A DNA stretch of 42,571 bases from positions 1 through 42,571 of the forward strand of contig PEZT01000023.1 of the NCBI GenBank assembly GCA_002773945.1, in the 5' to 3' direction. Of the stretch, positions 30,778 through 38,978 are shown piece by piece. The notes beneath the pieces are model-generated. The model was not told the DNA's origin and did no database searches. It saw only the letters and a list, made by a program, of their open reading frames with translations. The stretch is from Candidatus Beckwithbacteria bacterium CG10_big_fil_rev_8_21_14_0_10_34_10 (lineage in GTDB: Bacteria > Patescibacteriota > Microgenomatia > UBA1400). A program made the translations under genes and the position numbers. Each line of letters begins with the position of its first letter. The stretch's first letter is position 1.

Positions 30778-32688
30778 CTAATAATTAGAAATAATCTCAT
30801 CAATATCGGCAGTCGCTACACAAATTACCTTATCAGCTCCTCCATAATAAATATAAAGTGTTTTCCCAGACAATACTGATCCGCATGAAAAAACTACATT
30901 TTTAACTAAACCTTCTTTTTCATATAATTCAGTTGCTTCTAGAATAGGATATCTTGATCGGTATAAAATTTTTAAAGGATTTTTTAAATCAAGCAGCATT
31001 AGGCCTAAACGATACTGGTCATCAATTTCACTTACTCCATGATAAATCAATAACCAGCATTTGGGTGTTTTTATAGGCGGGCCGGCAATCCCTATTTTCT
31101 TACTGTCCCATAGGCCTGGTCTAGGGGAAATTGTTCCTTCATTTTGCAACGAGTTTGTACTGCTAAAATCTAACTTATCAGTAAAGTCAATTGCAATTTC
31201 ACTCCCTCCAGTTCGATGAAAGAGAACATACTTACCAGCTATCTTTTCTGGAAAAACGCAAGCATTCTTATTATGAACACCTTCTAATGAAGTTAACTGC
31301 GGCTCAGACCATAACCAATGATGTTTGGCAAAATTTTCAACCAAAATAGTAGACATGACTACTCTAGGTAAATTCAAACCATTAAAAGCAGTGTAAAACA
31401 TATAGTATTTATTTTCTAATCTAGTAATTCTGGGGTCTTCGCAACCTGAAAAAGCATTGGCTCTAATTTTTTGTTCCAAAACTATTCTGGGAACATAAAT
31501 AGGTTCATTAGACAAATGTTCAAACTTAAACCCGTTTGTACTTACAGCACATCCTAAAGTTGAAGTATTATCATTAGATAGCGCCCGATAGATTAAATAA
31601 AATCTATTATTGAGATAAATAGCCGCAGCATTAAAAACAGCTTTGGACTTCCAGGCATGATTAGGATCAGGAAACAAAATCGGGTTCTGATGGTATTTTT
31701 TTAATTTATATACTTTTTTTATAGGGTTATTATGGGTATTTTTAAGAATATCTTCTATATTGCCAAAAGCTAAGGCGCAAACCGTGTCCCCAGCGCCATA
31801 ATAGAGATATAGTTTTTTATTCTTAACAATAGCACCTGAGGGAAAAATAACATTTTTAACTATCCCTTCAATCTCATAATCTTTTTCAGGGATGAGCAAT
31901 GGGTCCTGAGTGCGACCAATTATTTTCCTGGGGTCATCACGGTCTAATAATAAAGCTTCAATGCCAAAAATCCTTTTTTGTTCCTGGTAATAATTTTGAA
32001 TATGTCCATAAAACACAAGCCAGCCTTTTTCTGTTTCAAGCGGGACTGTTCCTACTTCTACCTGATCAGTATTAATTCTTTCAACACTAATCGTCTGGTT
32101 TTCAAGATTTTGATACCATTTATGCCAAAATTCCAGAGACCAAATTTCTTCGATTTTATCAAACAAGGCGATCGCAATTTTGGCTGGGGGAATATCAGTA
32201 TTAACTGTTATTATAAGGGCATACTTACCATTTATTTTTTTAGGAAATAAAGCCGCTGCTTTGGCATTAAAAGGAGTTATAAGGTGTTTTTCTTGAATAG
32301 TTTTTAAATCTTTGCTTATGGCTAAACAAACTTTTATTCCTGTTGGTGTTGGAGGATAATCGGATAAACCAGTGTAAAATATATAAAATAAGCCGTCTAT
32401 TTTAGTAACTCTTGGATCTTCACAACCATATTTTTCCCACCCATACTCAGATCTTATTAATTGTTTTCTTTGAGAAAATTTGATTCCATCTTTTCCTTGG
32501 GCGCAGCCAATGCTTGATAAACTTAGTTGTTTCCCGTCATGATCTTTTGGAGAAGACATTGCTCGGTAAAGCAAATAATAACCCCCCTTTTCTTTAATAA
32601 TGCTACCGTTAAAAACGGCTTCTTTTTCCCAATCATTTTCAGGATTGGGCTGGAGAATTGGATCAGAATGTCTGGATAATTTGTTCAT
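30778..32688 (-). CDS. Tandem GH130-like protein (two modules)
   Basis: The 636-residue protein contains two copies of a five-bladed propeller of the GH130 type (beta-mannoside phosphorylase/hydrolase). Module 1 (about 5-315) has AVFNGSIIKEKGGYYLLYRA and GCEDPRVTKIDGLFYIFYTG. Module 2 (about 325-636) has AVFNAAAIYLNNRFYLIYRA and GCEDPRITRLENKYYMFYTA. Each keeps the Glu-Asp-Pro-Arg motif whose Asp is the proposed acid. GH130 enzymes normally have one module of 320-390 residues. I take ATG 32688, which follows GGAG by 5 nt; GTG 32694 is an alternative. It lies just behind the second GH130 gene. No signal peptide is seen. Confidence 0.75.
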   Translation of the reverse strand: MNKLSRHSDPILQPNPENDWEKEAVFNGSIIKEKGGYYLLYRAMSSPKDHDGKQLSLSSIGCAQGKDGIKFSQRKQLIRSEYGWEKYGCEDPRVTKIDGLFYIFYTGLSDYPPTPTGIKVCLAISKDLKTIQEKHLITPFNAKAAALFPKKINGKYALIITVNTDIPPAKIAIALFDKIEEIWSLEFWHKWYQNLENQTISVERINTDQVEVGTVPLETEKGWLVFYGHIQNYYQEQKRIFGIEALLLDRDDPRKIIGRTQDPLLIPEKDYEIEGIVKNVIFPSGAIVKNKKLYLYYGAGDTVCALAFGNIEDILKNTHNNPIKKVYKLKKYHQNPILFPDPNHAWKSKAVFNAAAIYLNNRFYLIYRALSNDNTSTLGCAVSTNGFKFEHLSNEPIYVPRIVLEQKIRANAFSGCEDPRITRLENKYYMFYTAFNGLNLPRVVMSTILVENFAKHHWLWSEPQLTSLEGVHNKNACVFPEKIAGKYVLFHRTGGSEIAIDFTDKLDFSSTNSLQNEGTISPRPGLWDSKKIGIAGPPIKTPKCWLLIYHGVSEIDDQYRLGLMLLDLKNPLKILYRSRYPILEATELYEKEGLVKNVVFSCGSVLSGKTLYIYYGGADKVICVATADIDEIISNY

Positions 32689-32690
32689 GT

Positions 32691-34286
32691 TCACTCCATC
32701 CCTTTTATTTGGGTATGATAAACTTTACTTAAGCCATCCTTTTTAAGTTGGTTGACAAATTTCTTCAGATTAGCAGTTGCCACGGCAACATACGAATCAG
32801 CTGAACCATAATAGACAAAAAGGGTATTATTAATCACTACCGCCCCGCAAGGATAAACAACCCCTGCTTTAAAACCGTTAAGCTCATATGGCTGTTCAGG
32901 CTTTAAAATAGGTTCTCTTGATCGGTAAAGTACATTACTGGGGTTATTAAGATCCAACAGCATGGCTCCAACTTTGTACTGACTATCATCTTTGTCATCT
33001 ACCGCTTGATAGATTAACAGCCATCCATCTTCTGTTTTAATAGGTGGAGCTCCAGCTCCAATCTTGCGACTATCCCACCATTCTTTTGATCGGGGCGGAA
33101 TTTTATACTCTCCTTTTAAAAACCAAGTTCCATCAAAATTTAGATGATCAACAAAATCTATAAGAATATTGGGAAAAATCCGGTGGAAAATAACATATTT
33201 TCCCCTGATTTTTTCAGGAAGAATACAACAGCTTTTATCTACTACTCCCGGAGGCGAAATTAGAACTGGTTTTTCCCAAAGCCACCTTTTTTTAAGAAAA
33301 TCCTCTAGCAAAATTGATGTAAGGGCTATTCTGGGAGGATTAAAGCCATCAAAAGCTACATAAGTCATGTAAAGACGATTGTCGATTTTTGTTATTCGGG
33401 GGTCTTCACACCCGCCATACCCGCCACCAGAAACATATTTGTCATTAATTTTGTAGTTTGGATTCTTTTCAAAAGACTGAGGAGTCGGGCCAAAAACAGG
33501 CTCTTTAAGCCTTTCATCAATCTTGATCCCGTCATTAGAACTAGCATAACCGATGGTTGAAATATAGTTATAACCCTGGGCTCGATAAAAAATATGAACT
33601 TTTCCTGCCTCATAAACAACAGCGGGATTAAATGTAGTAAAGGCTTCCCAGTGGTTTTTGTTTTTTGGAGAAATAATCGGGTTGTCATCTATTTTAGACA
33701 AACGACAACTGCTCTTAATTTTAACTTTCCCGTCTAATTTAAAATGGGGATAATTAACAGCAAAAATACCAATGCCTTTAACAAACCAATAAGAAATATA
33801 TTTGTTTTTTACTTTTAAGAGGTTAATAAATGTCAGGCTTTTTTTTGTCCATGACCGAGGTGTTTCCCAAACTAACTCTATTGGGCTTAAAAGCAGTTTG
33901 TCAGGCTTTGATTTATCAAATTTCAGGATCCGAATCCTGATGGTTCTCTTCTCAGTGATGAAGTGGTAAATAACAAGATTTCTTTTTTTATCTGTAAAAA
34001 CAGCTTCTATGTTTAAATTATTCAGATTTTCGTTTCCGGTCCGTGAGGCAATAATCTCAAGATATTGTCGCTTCTTTTTTTGTTCCTGTTTCTCAGTATT
34101 TAGGCATTGTTTATGAATTTTTTGATCATATTTAGAACTTTGGAAATCAAAACCATTAGAGCTTTCAGCAATATGGGGTGTCTGTTTTTCCTTGGAAGAA
34201 AATAAATAAACCCTATTTTTGTAAAAATATAACTTAATGCTGATTTCTGACAGCATTTTAGCTAGGGCAGCAGTTTTTCCATCCAT
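32691..34286 (-). CDS. GH130-like protein with extra N-terminal region
   Basis: The 531-residue protein has a complete GH130-like module from about residue 205: NPIISPKNKNHWEAFTTFNP, VHIFYRAQGYNYISTIGYAS, GGCEDPRITKIDNRLYMTYV and a closing VYPCGAVVINNTLFVYYG. The first 200 residues have short propeller-like strands (KLYFYKNRVYLFSSKE, NLVIYHFITEKRTIRIRI) but no EDPR motif and look like a decayed or different propeller. With the downstream gene it makes three intact modules in a two-gene unit. Probable substrates are mannosides; phosphorolysis versus hydrolysis cannot be told. Confidence 0.72.
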   Translation of the reverse strand: MDGKTAALAKMLSEISIKLYFYKNRVYLFSSKEKQTPHIAESSNGFDFQSSKYDQKIHKQCLNTEKQEQKKKRQYLEIIASRTGNENLNNLNIEAVFTDKKRNLVIYHFITEKRTIRIRILKFDKSKPDKLLLSPIELVWETPRSWTKKSLTFINLLKVKNKYISYWFVKGIGIFAVNYPHFKLDGKVKIKSSCRLSKIDDNPIISPKNKNHWEAFTTFNPAVVYEAGKVHIFYRAQGYNYISTIGYASSNDGIKIDERLKEPVFGPTPQSFEKNPNYKINDKYVSGGGYGGCEDPRITKIDNRLYMTYVAFDGFNPPRIALTSILLEDFLKKRWLWEKPVLISPPGVVDKSCCILPEKIRGKYVIFHRIFPNILIDFVDHLNFDGTWFLKGEYKIPPRSKEWWDSRKIGAGAPPIKTEDGWLLIYQAVDDKDDSQYKVGAMLLDLNNPSNVLYRSREPILKPEQPYELNGFKAGVVYPCGAVVINNTLFVYYGSADSYVAVATANLKKFVNQLKKDGLSKVYHTQIKGME

Positions 34287-34410
34287 AGGATTTTAAGAAA
34301 ATGTTCTATATATCTATATTAAACAGTGAAGAAGAGCAAAGCAAACATAAGGATCTAAAAAATATTGTGTTTAACTAATAGAGGAGGTGTCTATAACTGA
34401 ATAATTTGTT

Positions 34411-34513
34411 ATAAAAAAAGGTTCGAACTTTGTCCACGGTTCCCAGCAATAAATTTTAGCCTTAAAAATTAATAACTAAGTAGGACAGTTCGAATTTTGT
34501 AGCCCTCCCGGCT
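34411..34513 (+). repeat. Dispersed repeat copy E and shortened copy E2
   Basis: Copy E has GGTTCGAACTTTGTCCACGG (34420-34439) then TTCCCAGCAAT. About 45 bp later copy E2 has AGTTCGAATTTTGT (34487-34500) running directly into AGCCCTCCCGG (34501-34511), as if the inner part of the block had been deleted. Both lie in the 281-bp gap before tspO, which holds no other feature. Confidence 0.6.
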
Positions 34514-34567
34514 TAGTGTTAAAAACAAAGAATAAACTTCAATTTCTGTTATAATTAACATAATATT

Positions 34568-34963
34568 ATGCAAAGTAGTGAATGGTATCAGCAATTAATT
34601 AGACCATCTTGGTCACCACCGTCTTGGCTCTTTGGTCCGGTTTGGACTTTTCTATATATTTTAATCGCTGTTTCCTTTTTTAAAGTATTTCAATTAACTT
34701 TTCAAAAACGAATCTCATTTATTATTGCTCTCCCGTTTATTTTTAATCTCATCTTTAACTTTGCCTTTACGCCTTTACAATTTGGACTAAGAAACAATTT
34801 CCTGGCGGCAATTGACATCCTTCTTGTCTTGGGTACTCTACTTTGGGCGATGATTGCCATTTATCCCCATCAAAAATGGATTGCCTTTATACAAATTCCC
34901 TATTTGTTGTGGGTTAGTTTTGCAACTATTTTGCAATTAACTATTACTTATTTAAACCGTTAA
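34568..34963 (+). CDS. tspO: TspO/MBR family protein
   Basis: The 131-residue five-span membrane protein starts WYQQLIRPSWSPPSWLFGPV followed by WTFLYILIAVSF, the signature of TspO/peripheral benzodiazepine receptor-like proteins. These bind tetrapyrroles and other ligands and affect stress responses. The fourth and fifth spans (IPYLLWVSFATILQLTITYL) close in the WxxYA-like region, with Trp-Val-Ser-Phe-Ala in place. Length is slightly below the usual 150-160 residues. TATAAT lies about 12 nt before ATG. The DUF2177 gene follows after 2 bp. Confidence 0.88.
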   Translation: MQSSEWYQQLIRPSWSPPSWLFGPVWTFLYILIAVSFFKVFQLTFQKRISFIIALPFIFNLIFNFAFTPLQFGLRNNFLAAIDILLVLGTLLWAMIAIYPHQKWIAFIQIPYLLWVSFATILQLTITYLNR

Positions 34964-34965
34964 AA

Positions 34966-35358
34966 ATGTTTTTAAAAACTTATTTAATCACCCTACCAGT
35001 TTTTTTGGCAATCGACTTTGTTTGGCTTACTCTAATCGCTAGGAAATTTTACGTCCAAAACTTAGGTTATTTGATGAAGACAAATGTCAATTTTGTAGCA
35101 GCCGGTCTGTTTTACTTGTTGTTTGTGGTTGGCTTGGTGGTTTTCTCAGTTTTACCAGCTTTGGAGAAAAACTCCTGGATCCAAGCTCTTCTTTTGGGAG
35201 CTTTACTTGGACTTATCTCCTACGCCACCTATGATTTGACAAATTTAGCCACCATCAAAGACTGGCCGCTTTTAGTCACAATTGTTGACATGGTTTGGGG
35301 AACAGTCTTGGGGGCTTTAGTTTCTCTGGTCAGTTATTTTATAGTCTCAAAAATATAA
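34966..35358 (+). CDS. DUF2177 family membrane protein
   Basis: The 130-residue protein has four hydrophobic spans and the family blocks FLAIDFVWLTLIARKFYVQN near residues 14-33, LLLGALLGLISYATYDLTNL near 80-99 and VTIVDMVWGTVLGA near 107-120. DUF2177 (PF09945) has no defined function. It begins 2 bp after the tspO stop codon, so the two small membrane proteins form an operon. That coupling suggests a shared stress or ligand-related role, but this is inference. Confidence 0.85.
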   Translation: MFLKTYLITLPVFLAIDFVWLTLIARKFYVQNLGYLMKTNVNFVAAGLFYLLFVVGLVVFSVLPALEKNSWIQALLLGALLGLISYATYDLTNLATIKDWPLLVTIVDMVWGTVLGALVSLVSYFIVSKI

Positions 35359-35392
35359 AAAGAGATTATCCTTTTTGAGACAGAGGAATTAA

Positions 35393-35770
35393 AATAACTT
35401 TTTTGGTTTAATTCCTGATCCGTCTAGATATTCAAAATATCATGGAAAAGATGATCAATCTTTATCCCAAAACATTGCCGATATTAATAAGATATATAGA
35501 AGTTTATTTAACTGTAAATTCGTGATTGAGGGAGTTTTTACAGCTTCAAATACAAATTCATCTATGGAGGAAGTAGCTTGTATATTAAATTGGGGTGTTA
35601 TTCTTGGAAGGAATAATTCTTTAGAAGTTGATAAGATTGGTGCTAAACTTTTGAAAGCAGGATCACCATCATTAAAGGTTGATATTCAAAAAGCTAGCAT
35701 AAAGTCATTTGGTAGATATAATAATAAATTTATTAAGCAAATTCCTAAAGTTTTAGAAATTAAATATTAA
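35393..35770 (+). pseudogene. 5'-truncated DUF362-like remnant
   Basis: A frame open from 35393 to TAA 35768-35770 encodes 125 residues without a usable start; only GTG 35522 occurs late. The sequence FVIEGVFTASNT, then VILGRNNSLEVDKIGAKLLK matches the C-terminal part of DUF362 proteins, where an AGxDPVAVDxVGAxLMG segment is typical. The N-terminal part and any 4Fe-4S region are missing. A second, more decayed copy of its last third is at 37159-37288. Just after the stop, TTAAATACTGGTA equals the last codons of ychF read on the other strand. Confidence 0.6.
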
Positions 35771-35796
35771 ATACTGGTATAACAACCAATTTTTTC

Positions 35797-35881
35797 ATAA
35801 AATAGGTTTTAACTTTGTCCACGGTTTGCAGCCATCCGGGAGAGTATGTTATGACGATTCGTAGTTGTTAGAGCGAGGTGT
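35797..35881 (+). repeat. Dispersed repeat copy F (full-length)
   Basis: All three blocks are visible: ATAGGTTTTAACTTTGTCC with ACGGTTTGCAGC, then CATCCGGGAGAGTATGTTATG with ACGATTCG, then TTAGAGCGAGGTG, which matches CTAGACCGACCTG at 9 of 13 positions. This copy defines the unit at about 85 bp. Confidence 0.7.
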
Positions 35882-35929
35882 ATGATAATAGTAAATAGAT
35901 TTTATATTTTAAAGTAGTAGAATTATAGA

Positions 35930-36304
35930 ATGACTGAAGATAATGAAATACTCCGTGGTTCAATTGAGACAGCCATGAATCATCTTGCTAGATCAAAGGA
36001 AGGTAGAAAACTGTTAGAAGATGGTCGTTCGCTTGCAGAGATGACAACTCCTTTAACTGGTTTAACTAATGAACAAACTATAAAGCGACGGGAAGATTAT
36101 ATAAACTGGTTAAAAGGAATTGGTGAGGATCAGTTATATTTTGTTTTCCAGAACACAATGGCATTATTACAACAGAGATGGGAGCACCCAGACAAAGGAA
36201 CCTCAGAACTAGAGTTGAGGAGAATTTTTTTTGAAGATGAGTTTGAAAGAAGAGGCTTAAAAATGCCAGATTTAATAAATCAAAATAAAACTGTTAAATC
36301 ATAG
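35930..36304 (+). CDS. Hypothetical soluble protein
   Basis: The 124-residue protein is helical and charged, with no signal peptide or membrane span. Visible segments are GSIETAMNHLARSKEGRKLL, LTGLTNEQTIKRREDYINWL and a C-terminal LELRRIFFEDEFERRGL. I recognise no family. TAGAAT (35918-35923) ends 6 nt before ATG, so it is probably leaderless. It lies between full repeat copies F and G with no partner gene, like a single-gene cassette. Confidence 0.5.
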   Translation: MTEDNEILRGSIETAMNHLARSKEGRKLLEDGRSLAEMTTPLTGLTNEQTIKRREDYINWLKGIGEDQLYFVFQNTMALLQQRWEHPDKGTSELELRRIFFEDEFERRGLKMPDLINQNKTVKS

Positions 36305-36346
36305 TTCGAGCTTAATTTGAGAAGAGTAAGGGAAGCTTAAAATTAA

Positions 36347-36426
36347 CAGAATAGGTTTTTGATTCTGCAATAATCCAGGAGAGTATACTATAAGGATTTG
36401 AAAGTTCTAGACCGACCTGATTAGCT
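36347..36426 (+). repeat. Dispersed repeat copy G
   Basis: A shortened first block (ATAGGTTTTTGATTCTGCAA) is followed by TAATCCAGGAGAGTATACTA with TAAGGATTTG. CTAGACCGACCTG (36408-36420) is identical to copy B. GGAGAGTATACTATAA is also identical to copy B. It lies just before the gene at 36445. Confidence 0.7.
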
Positions 36427-36444
36427 AATATAGTAATATTAAGT

Positions 36445-37140
36445 ATGGTAAAGATAATAGCTTTAAAGTTATTAAAGAATGATTTAAGACATTATTTAGT
36501 TAACTCCTCATTAACTTTATTAGTTTTAGTTTTTTACTTTAAGTACGGGTTTTTTGGCTGGTTTCATCTTCTTTCTGTTATTTTTATTCATTACTCTGTT
36601 TTGACCTTAGATGATTGGCTAGAAAAGAAAAGGCCATTTCCATATTATGTTTTACCTCTGGTTTCTTTTGCCGCCTATTATTTTCCTTTAATTACGGTTT
36701 TAGCCATGTTAGGTGATGTGGTGGCAAACTTACGCTCTCTTACTGGAAGAAATAACTTTATTCTTGAGCGAATAGAAGGCTTGGGAAATGTATTTATTTA
36801 TGTTATCCCTTTTACTCTTCCTGTGGGGTTAAATAATCTTAAACTTTATGTAGCCGCTTCCTTTTTTATATTATTTGCCGATAGTTTTCATAAAATAGGC
36901 CATCGAGAAATTTCTAACTCAAAACTAATGTGGCTAAGCGGACTGACATTTTTTCTGTTAGTTTCATTAATATTTGGAACACCTAGTTTTTTATTTTTAA
37001 CTCTTTTAACAGCTATTCTATTATCCTTATTACCTTTTAAGCTTATTAAAAATAAGTTTTATAGTTGGGCCTATTCACAAATATGGTTTGGTTTTGTGGG
37101 TTTAATAGGTTTTTATTATTACCTAAATTTTGTGGTTTGA
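36445..37140 (+). CDS. Polytopic membrane protein, unknown
   Basis: The 231-residue protein has about seven or eight hydrophobic spans. Between spans lie polar motifs LTLDDWLEKKRPFPYY near residues 53-68, MLGDVVANLRSLTGRNNF near 88-105 and ADSFHKIGHREISN near 145-158. The Asp/His-rich loops are reminiscent of metal-dependent membrane enzymes such as UbiA-type prenyltransferases, but the family's Asp-rich motifs are not clearly present, so I assign none. TAATAT (36434-36439) lies 5 nt before the ATG. It begins 18 bp after repeat copy G. Confidence 0.5.
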   Translation: MVKIIALKLLKNDLRHYLVNSSLTLLVLVFYFKYGFFGWFHLLSVIFIHYSVLTLDDWLEKKRPFPYYVLPLVSFAAYYFPLITVLAMLGDVVANLRSLTGRNNFILERIEGLGNVFIYVIPFTLPVGLNNLKLYVAASFFILFADSFHKIGHREISNSKLMWLSGLTFFLLVSLIFGTPSFLFLTLLTAILLSLLPFKLIKNKFYSWAYSQIWFGFVGLIGFYYYLNFVV

Positions 37141-37158
37141 ACCTAGTCTTTTTTGTGG

Positions 37159-37288
37159 ACAAGGATTTTAAAAGCAGAATCACTATTATTAAAAGTTAAT
37201 GTTTTAAAATTAAGTCGAAAGTTTTTTTTAGAAGTTTAATAGTAAATATATTAAACAAATACCCAAAGGTTTAGAGATTAATTTTTAA
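37159..37288 (+). pseudogene. Second decayed DUF362-like fragment
   Basis: This stretch aligns base for base with 35639-35770. In one frame it reads ILKAESLLLKVNVLK against LLKAGSPSLKVDIQK. After a frameshift it reads SKYIKQIPKGLEINF and stop, against NKFIKQIPKVLEIKY and stop. In-frame stops and the shift make it non-functional. Its stop codon overlaps that of the convergent ychF gene. Confidence 0.75.
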
Positions 37289-38343
37289 ATACTGGTAATA
37301 AATTCTATTACATCTCCTTCTTTTATAATGTAGTCTTTCCCTTCCATTCTGATTTTGCCAACTTCCTTTAATTTTACCCAGCCGTTATGGGAAACAAAGT
37401 CTTTATAGTTGGCAACTTTAGCTTTAATAAAGTGTTTTTCAAAGTCAGAATGAATTGTTCCTGCCGCTTTAGGAGCTTTGGTGTTTTTTAGGATTGGCCA
37501 GGCTTTTACTTCTAATTTCCCGGCGGTTAGAAAGGTGATATATCCCAGCAAATCGTAGGTAATTGAGATTAAGGCATCAAGTCCAAAACATTTAATATCA
37601 TAAAGCTTTAACAATTCTAGTTTTTCTTTTTCTGTTAATTGGTCCATTTGAGCTTCCAGATTGGCACAAATTCTTATTATTGGGTGATTGTCAAATTTTG
37701 GGGTCTTTTGTTTGAGGCTAAGTTCATCGCTGTTTAAAACTACCACAATAGGTTTTAAAGTGAGCAGGGAAAATGATTTTATAAGGTGCTTTTCCTCTGT
37801 CTTAAGTGAGATTTGGCTGGCGGAGCTACCTTTTTCCAAGGCTTTTTTTAGTTTAGTTATTACTTGCCATTGAGCTGTTTCCTCTTTGGTGGCGCTAACC
37901 CTTGGGGCCTTCTGTTTTTCCAATGTTTCCAGGTCTGCTAATTGCAATTCTGTCATTAGGATTTGGAAATCATCAAGAGGTGACTTGCTGCCCACCCGTT
38001 CTACGTTTGAATCTATAAAATCCCGCAAGACAAAGACTAAAACATCTACTTCTCTAATATGGGACAAAAATTTATTTCCTAAGCCTAAACCTTTGTGAGC
38101 GCCTTCAACGATTCCGGCAATATCAATAAATTTTATTGGGGCGGGGACAATTTTGTTGGTGTTTACTATTTTGGCCAGGACCTCAAGCCGTATATCTGGC
38201 ACCTTGACTATCCCCACATTGGGTTCAATGGTACAAAAGGGGTAATTTGAGTCATCGACTAGATGATTTTGGAGTAAGGCATTAAAAAGGGTTGATTTTC
38301 CCACATTGGGAAAGCCTACAAAACCGACTGAAAAATTTGCCAT
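37285..38343 (-). CDS. ychF: Ribosome-binding ATPase YchF (Obg-like ATPase)
   Basis: The 352-residue protein begins with the G1 motif GFVGFPNVGKSTLFNAL. NYPFCTIEPNVGIVKVPD and the G3 motif FIDIAGIVEGAHKGLGLGNK follow, and the C-terminal TGS domain includes GKDYIIKEGDVIEF. YchF is a universally conserved P-loop protein that prefers ATP and binds ribosomes. The C-terminus ends EFITSI, while most YchF end near an FRFNV-type sequence. TATAGT (38357-38352 on the minus strand) ends 8 nt before ATG, so it is likely leaderless. Confidence 0.95.
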   Translation of the reverse strand: MANFSVGFVGFPNVGKSTLFNALLQNHLVDDSNYPFCTIEPNVGIVKVPDIRLEVLAKIVNTNKIVPAPIKFIDIAGIVEGAHKGLGLGNKFLSHIREVDVLVFVLRDFIDSNVERVGSKSPLDDFQILMTELQLADLETLEKQKAPRVSATKEETAQWQVITKLKKALEKGSSASQISLKTEEKHLIKSFSLLTLKPIVVVLNSDELSLKQKTPKFDNHPIIRICANLEAQMDQLTEKEKLELLKLYDIKCFGLDALISITYDLLGYITFLTAGKLEVKAWPILKNTKAPKAAGTIHSDFEKHFIKAKVANYKDFVSHNGWVKLKEVGKIRMEGKDYIIKEGDVIEFITSI

Positions 38344-38534
38344 AATAGCGTACTATAACAGAAGGATAACCAGAATAGCAAAATAACAGAGAAAGTGAGG
38401 ATTATTTGCCTATATTGTCAGGTTTTTGTTTTATTAACGATTTTTTTAAGAGCAAGTAAAATTAGATATTTTTTTAATATTTATTCTTTATAAAACAATT
38501 AAGTTTAAGTAAAATAGCAGTAAGAAGGAAAACA

Positions 38535-38978
38535 ATGAAGATTATTATCTGTGGCTCTTTGACTGCTACTAACAAAATTTTGGAGATTAAAAGTAAATTG
38601 GAGGCCAAAGGCCACCAAGTAGAAATTCCTTATGGTAGCAAAAATTCTAAAATTATAAAAAGAGTTAAAAATCGGAAAGTAATTGTTGATGTTAAAGAAG
38701 CAGAAGAAAAAATTAAATACAATTTGCTTAAAAAATATTATGAACTGATAAAACAACATGAGGTTGTTTTAGTAGTTAATCCTGAAAAAAAAGGGATTAA
38801 GGGATATATTGGAGGGAATACTTTAATGGAGATGGGTTTTGGCTATGTTCTGGGGAAAAAGATTTATTGTTTATATCCTTTACCCAAAATGTCATATACG
38901 GCTGAGCTTTTAGCTATGAAGCCAATTATTTTAAATGGCAAGATAAATAAATTAATAAACTCGAATGAAAAAAAATAA
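38535..38978 (+). CDS. Nucleoside 2-deoxyribosyltransferase-like protein
   Basis: The 147-residue Rossmann-like protein starts MKIIICGSLTATNKILEIKS and ends its core with GIKGYIGGNTLMEMGFGYVL. A Gly-Asn-Thr-xx-Glu-Met-Gly motif of this kind is typical of the nucleoside 2-deoxyribosyltransferase/YtoQ superfamily, where the Glu is catalytic. LVVNPEKKGIKGYIG precedes it. These enzymes act on deoxynucleosides or damaged nucleotides. A Shine-Dalgarno AAGGA lies 6 nt before ATG. It overlaps the histidine phosphatase by 14 bp, suggesting a nucleotide-related pair. Confidence 0.65.
   Translation: MKIIICGSLTATNKILEIKSKLEAKGHQVEIPYGSKNSKIIKRVKNRKVIVDVKEAEEKIKYNLLKKYYELIKQHEVVLVVNPEKKGIKGYIGGNTLMEMGFGYVLGKKIYCLYPLPKMSYTAELLAMKPIILNGKINKLINSNEKK

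Noticed and set aside
34487..34513. Copy E2 as the end of a real tRNA gene
   Set aside because: A T-loop-like GTTCGAA is present, but no anticodon arm, D arm or matching 5' acceptor strand could be placed upstream.
35399..35431. A further repeat copy (GGTTTAATTCCTGATCC then GTCTAGA)
   Set aside because: Only short stretches match and they fall within the DUF362-like reading frame, so chance similarity is more likely.
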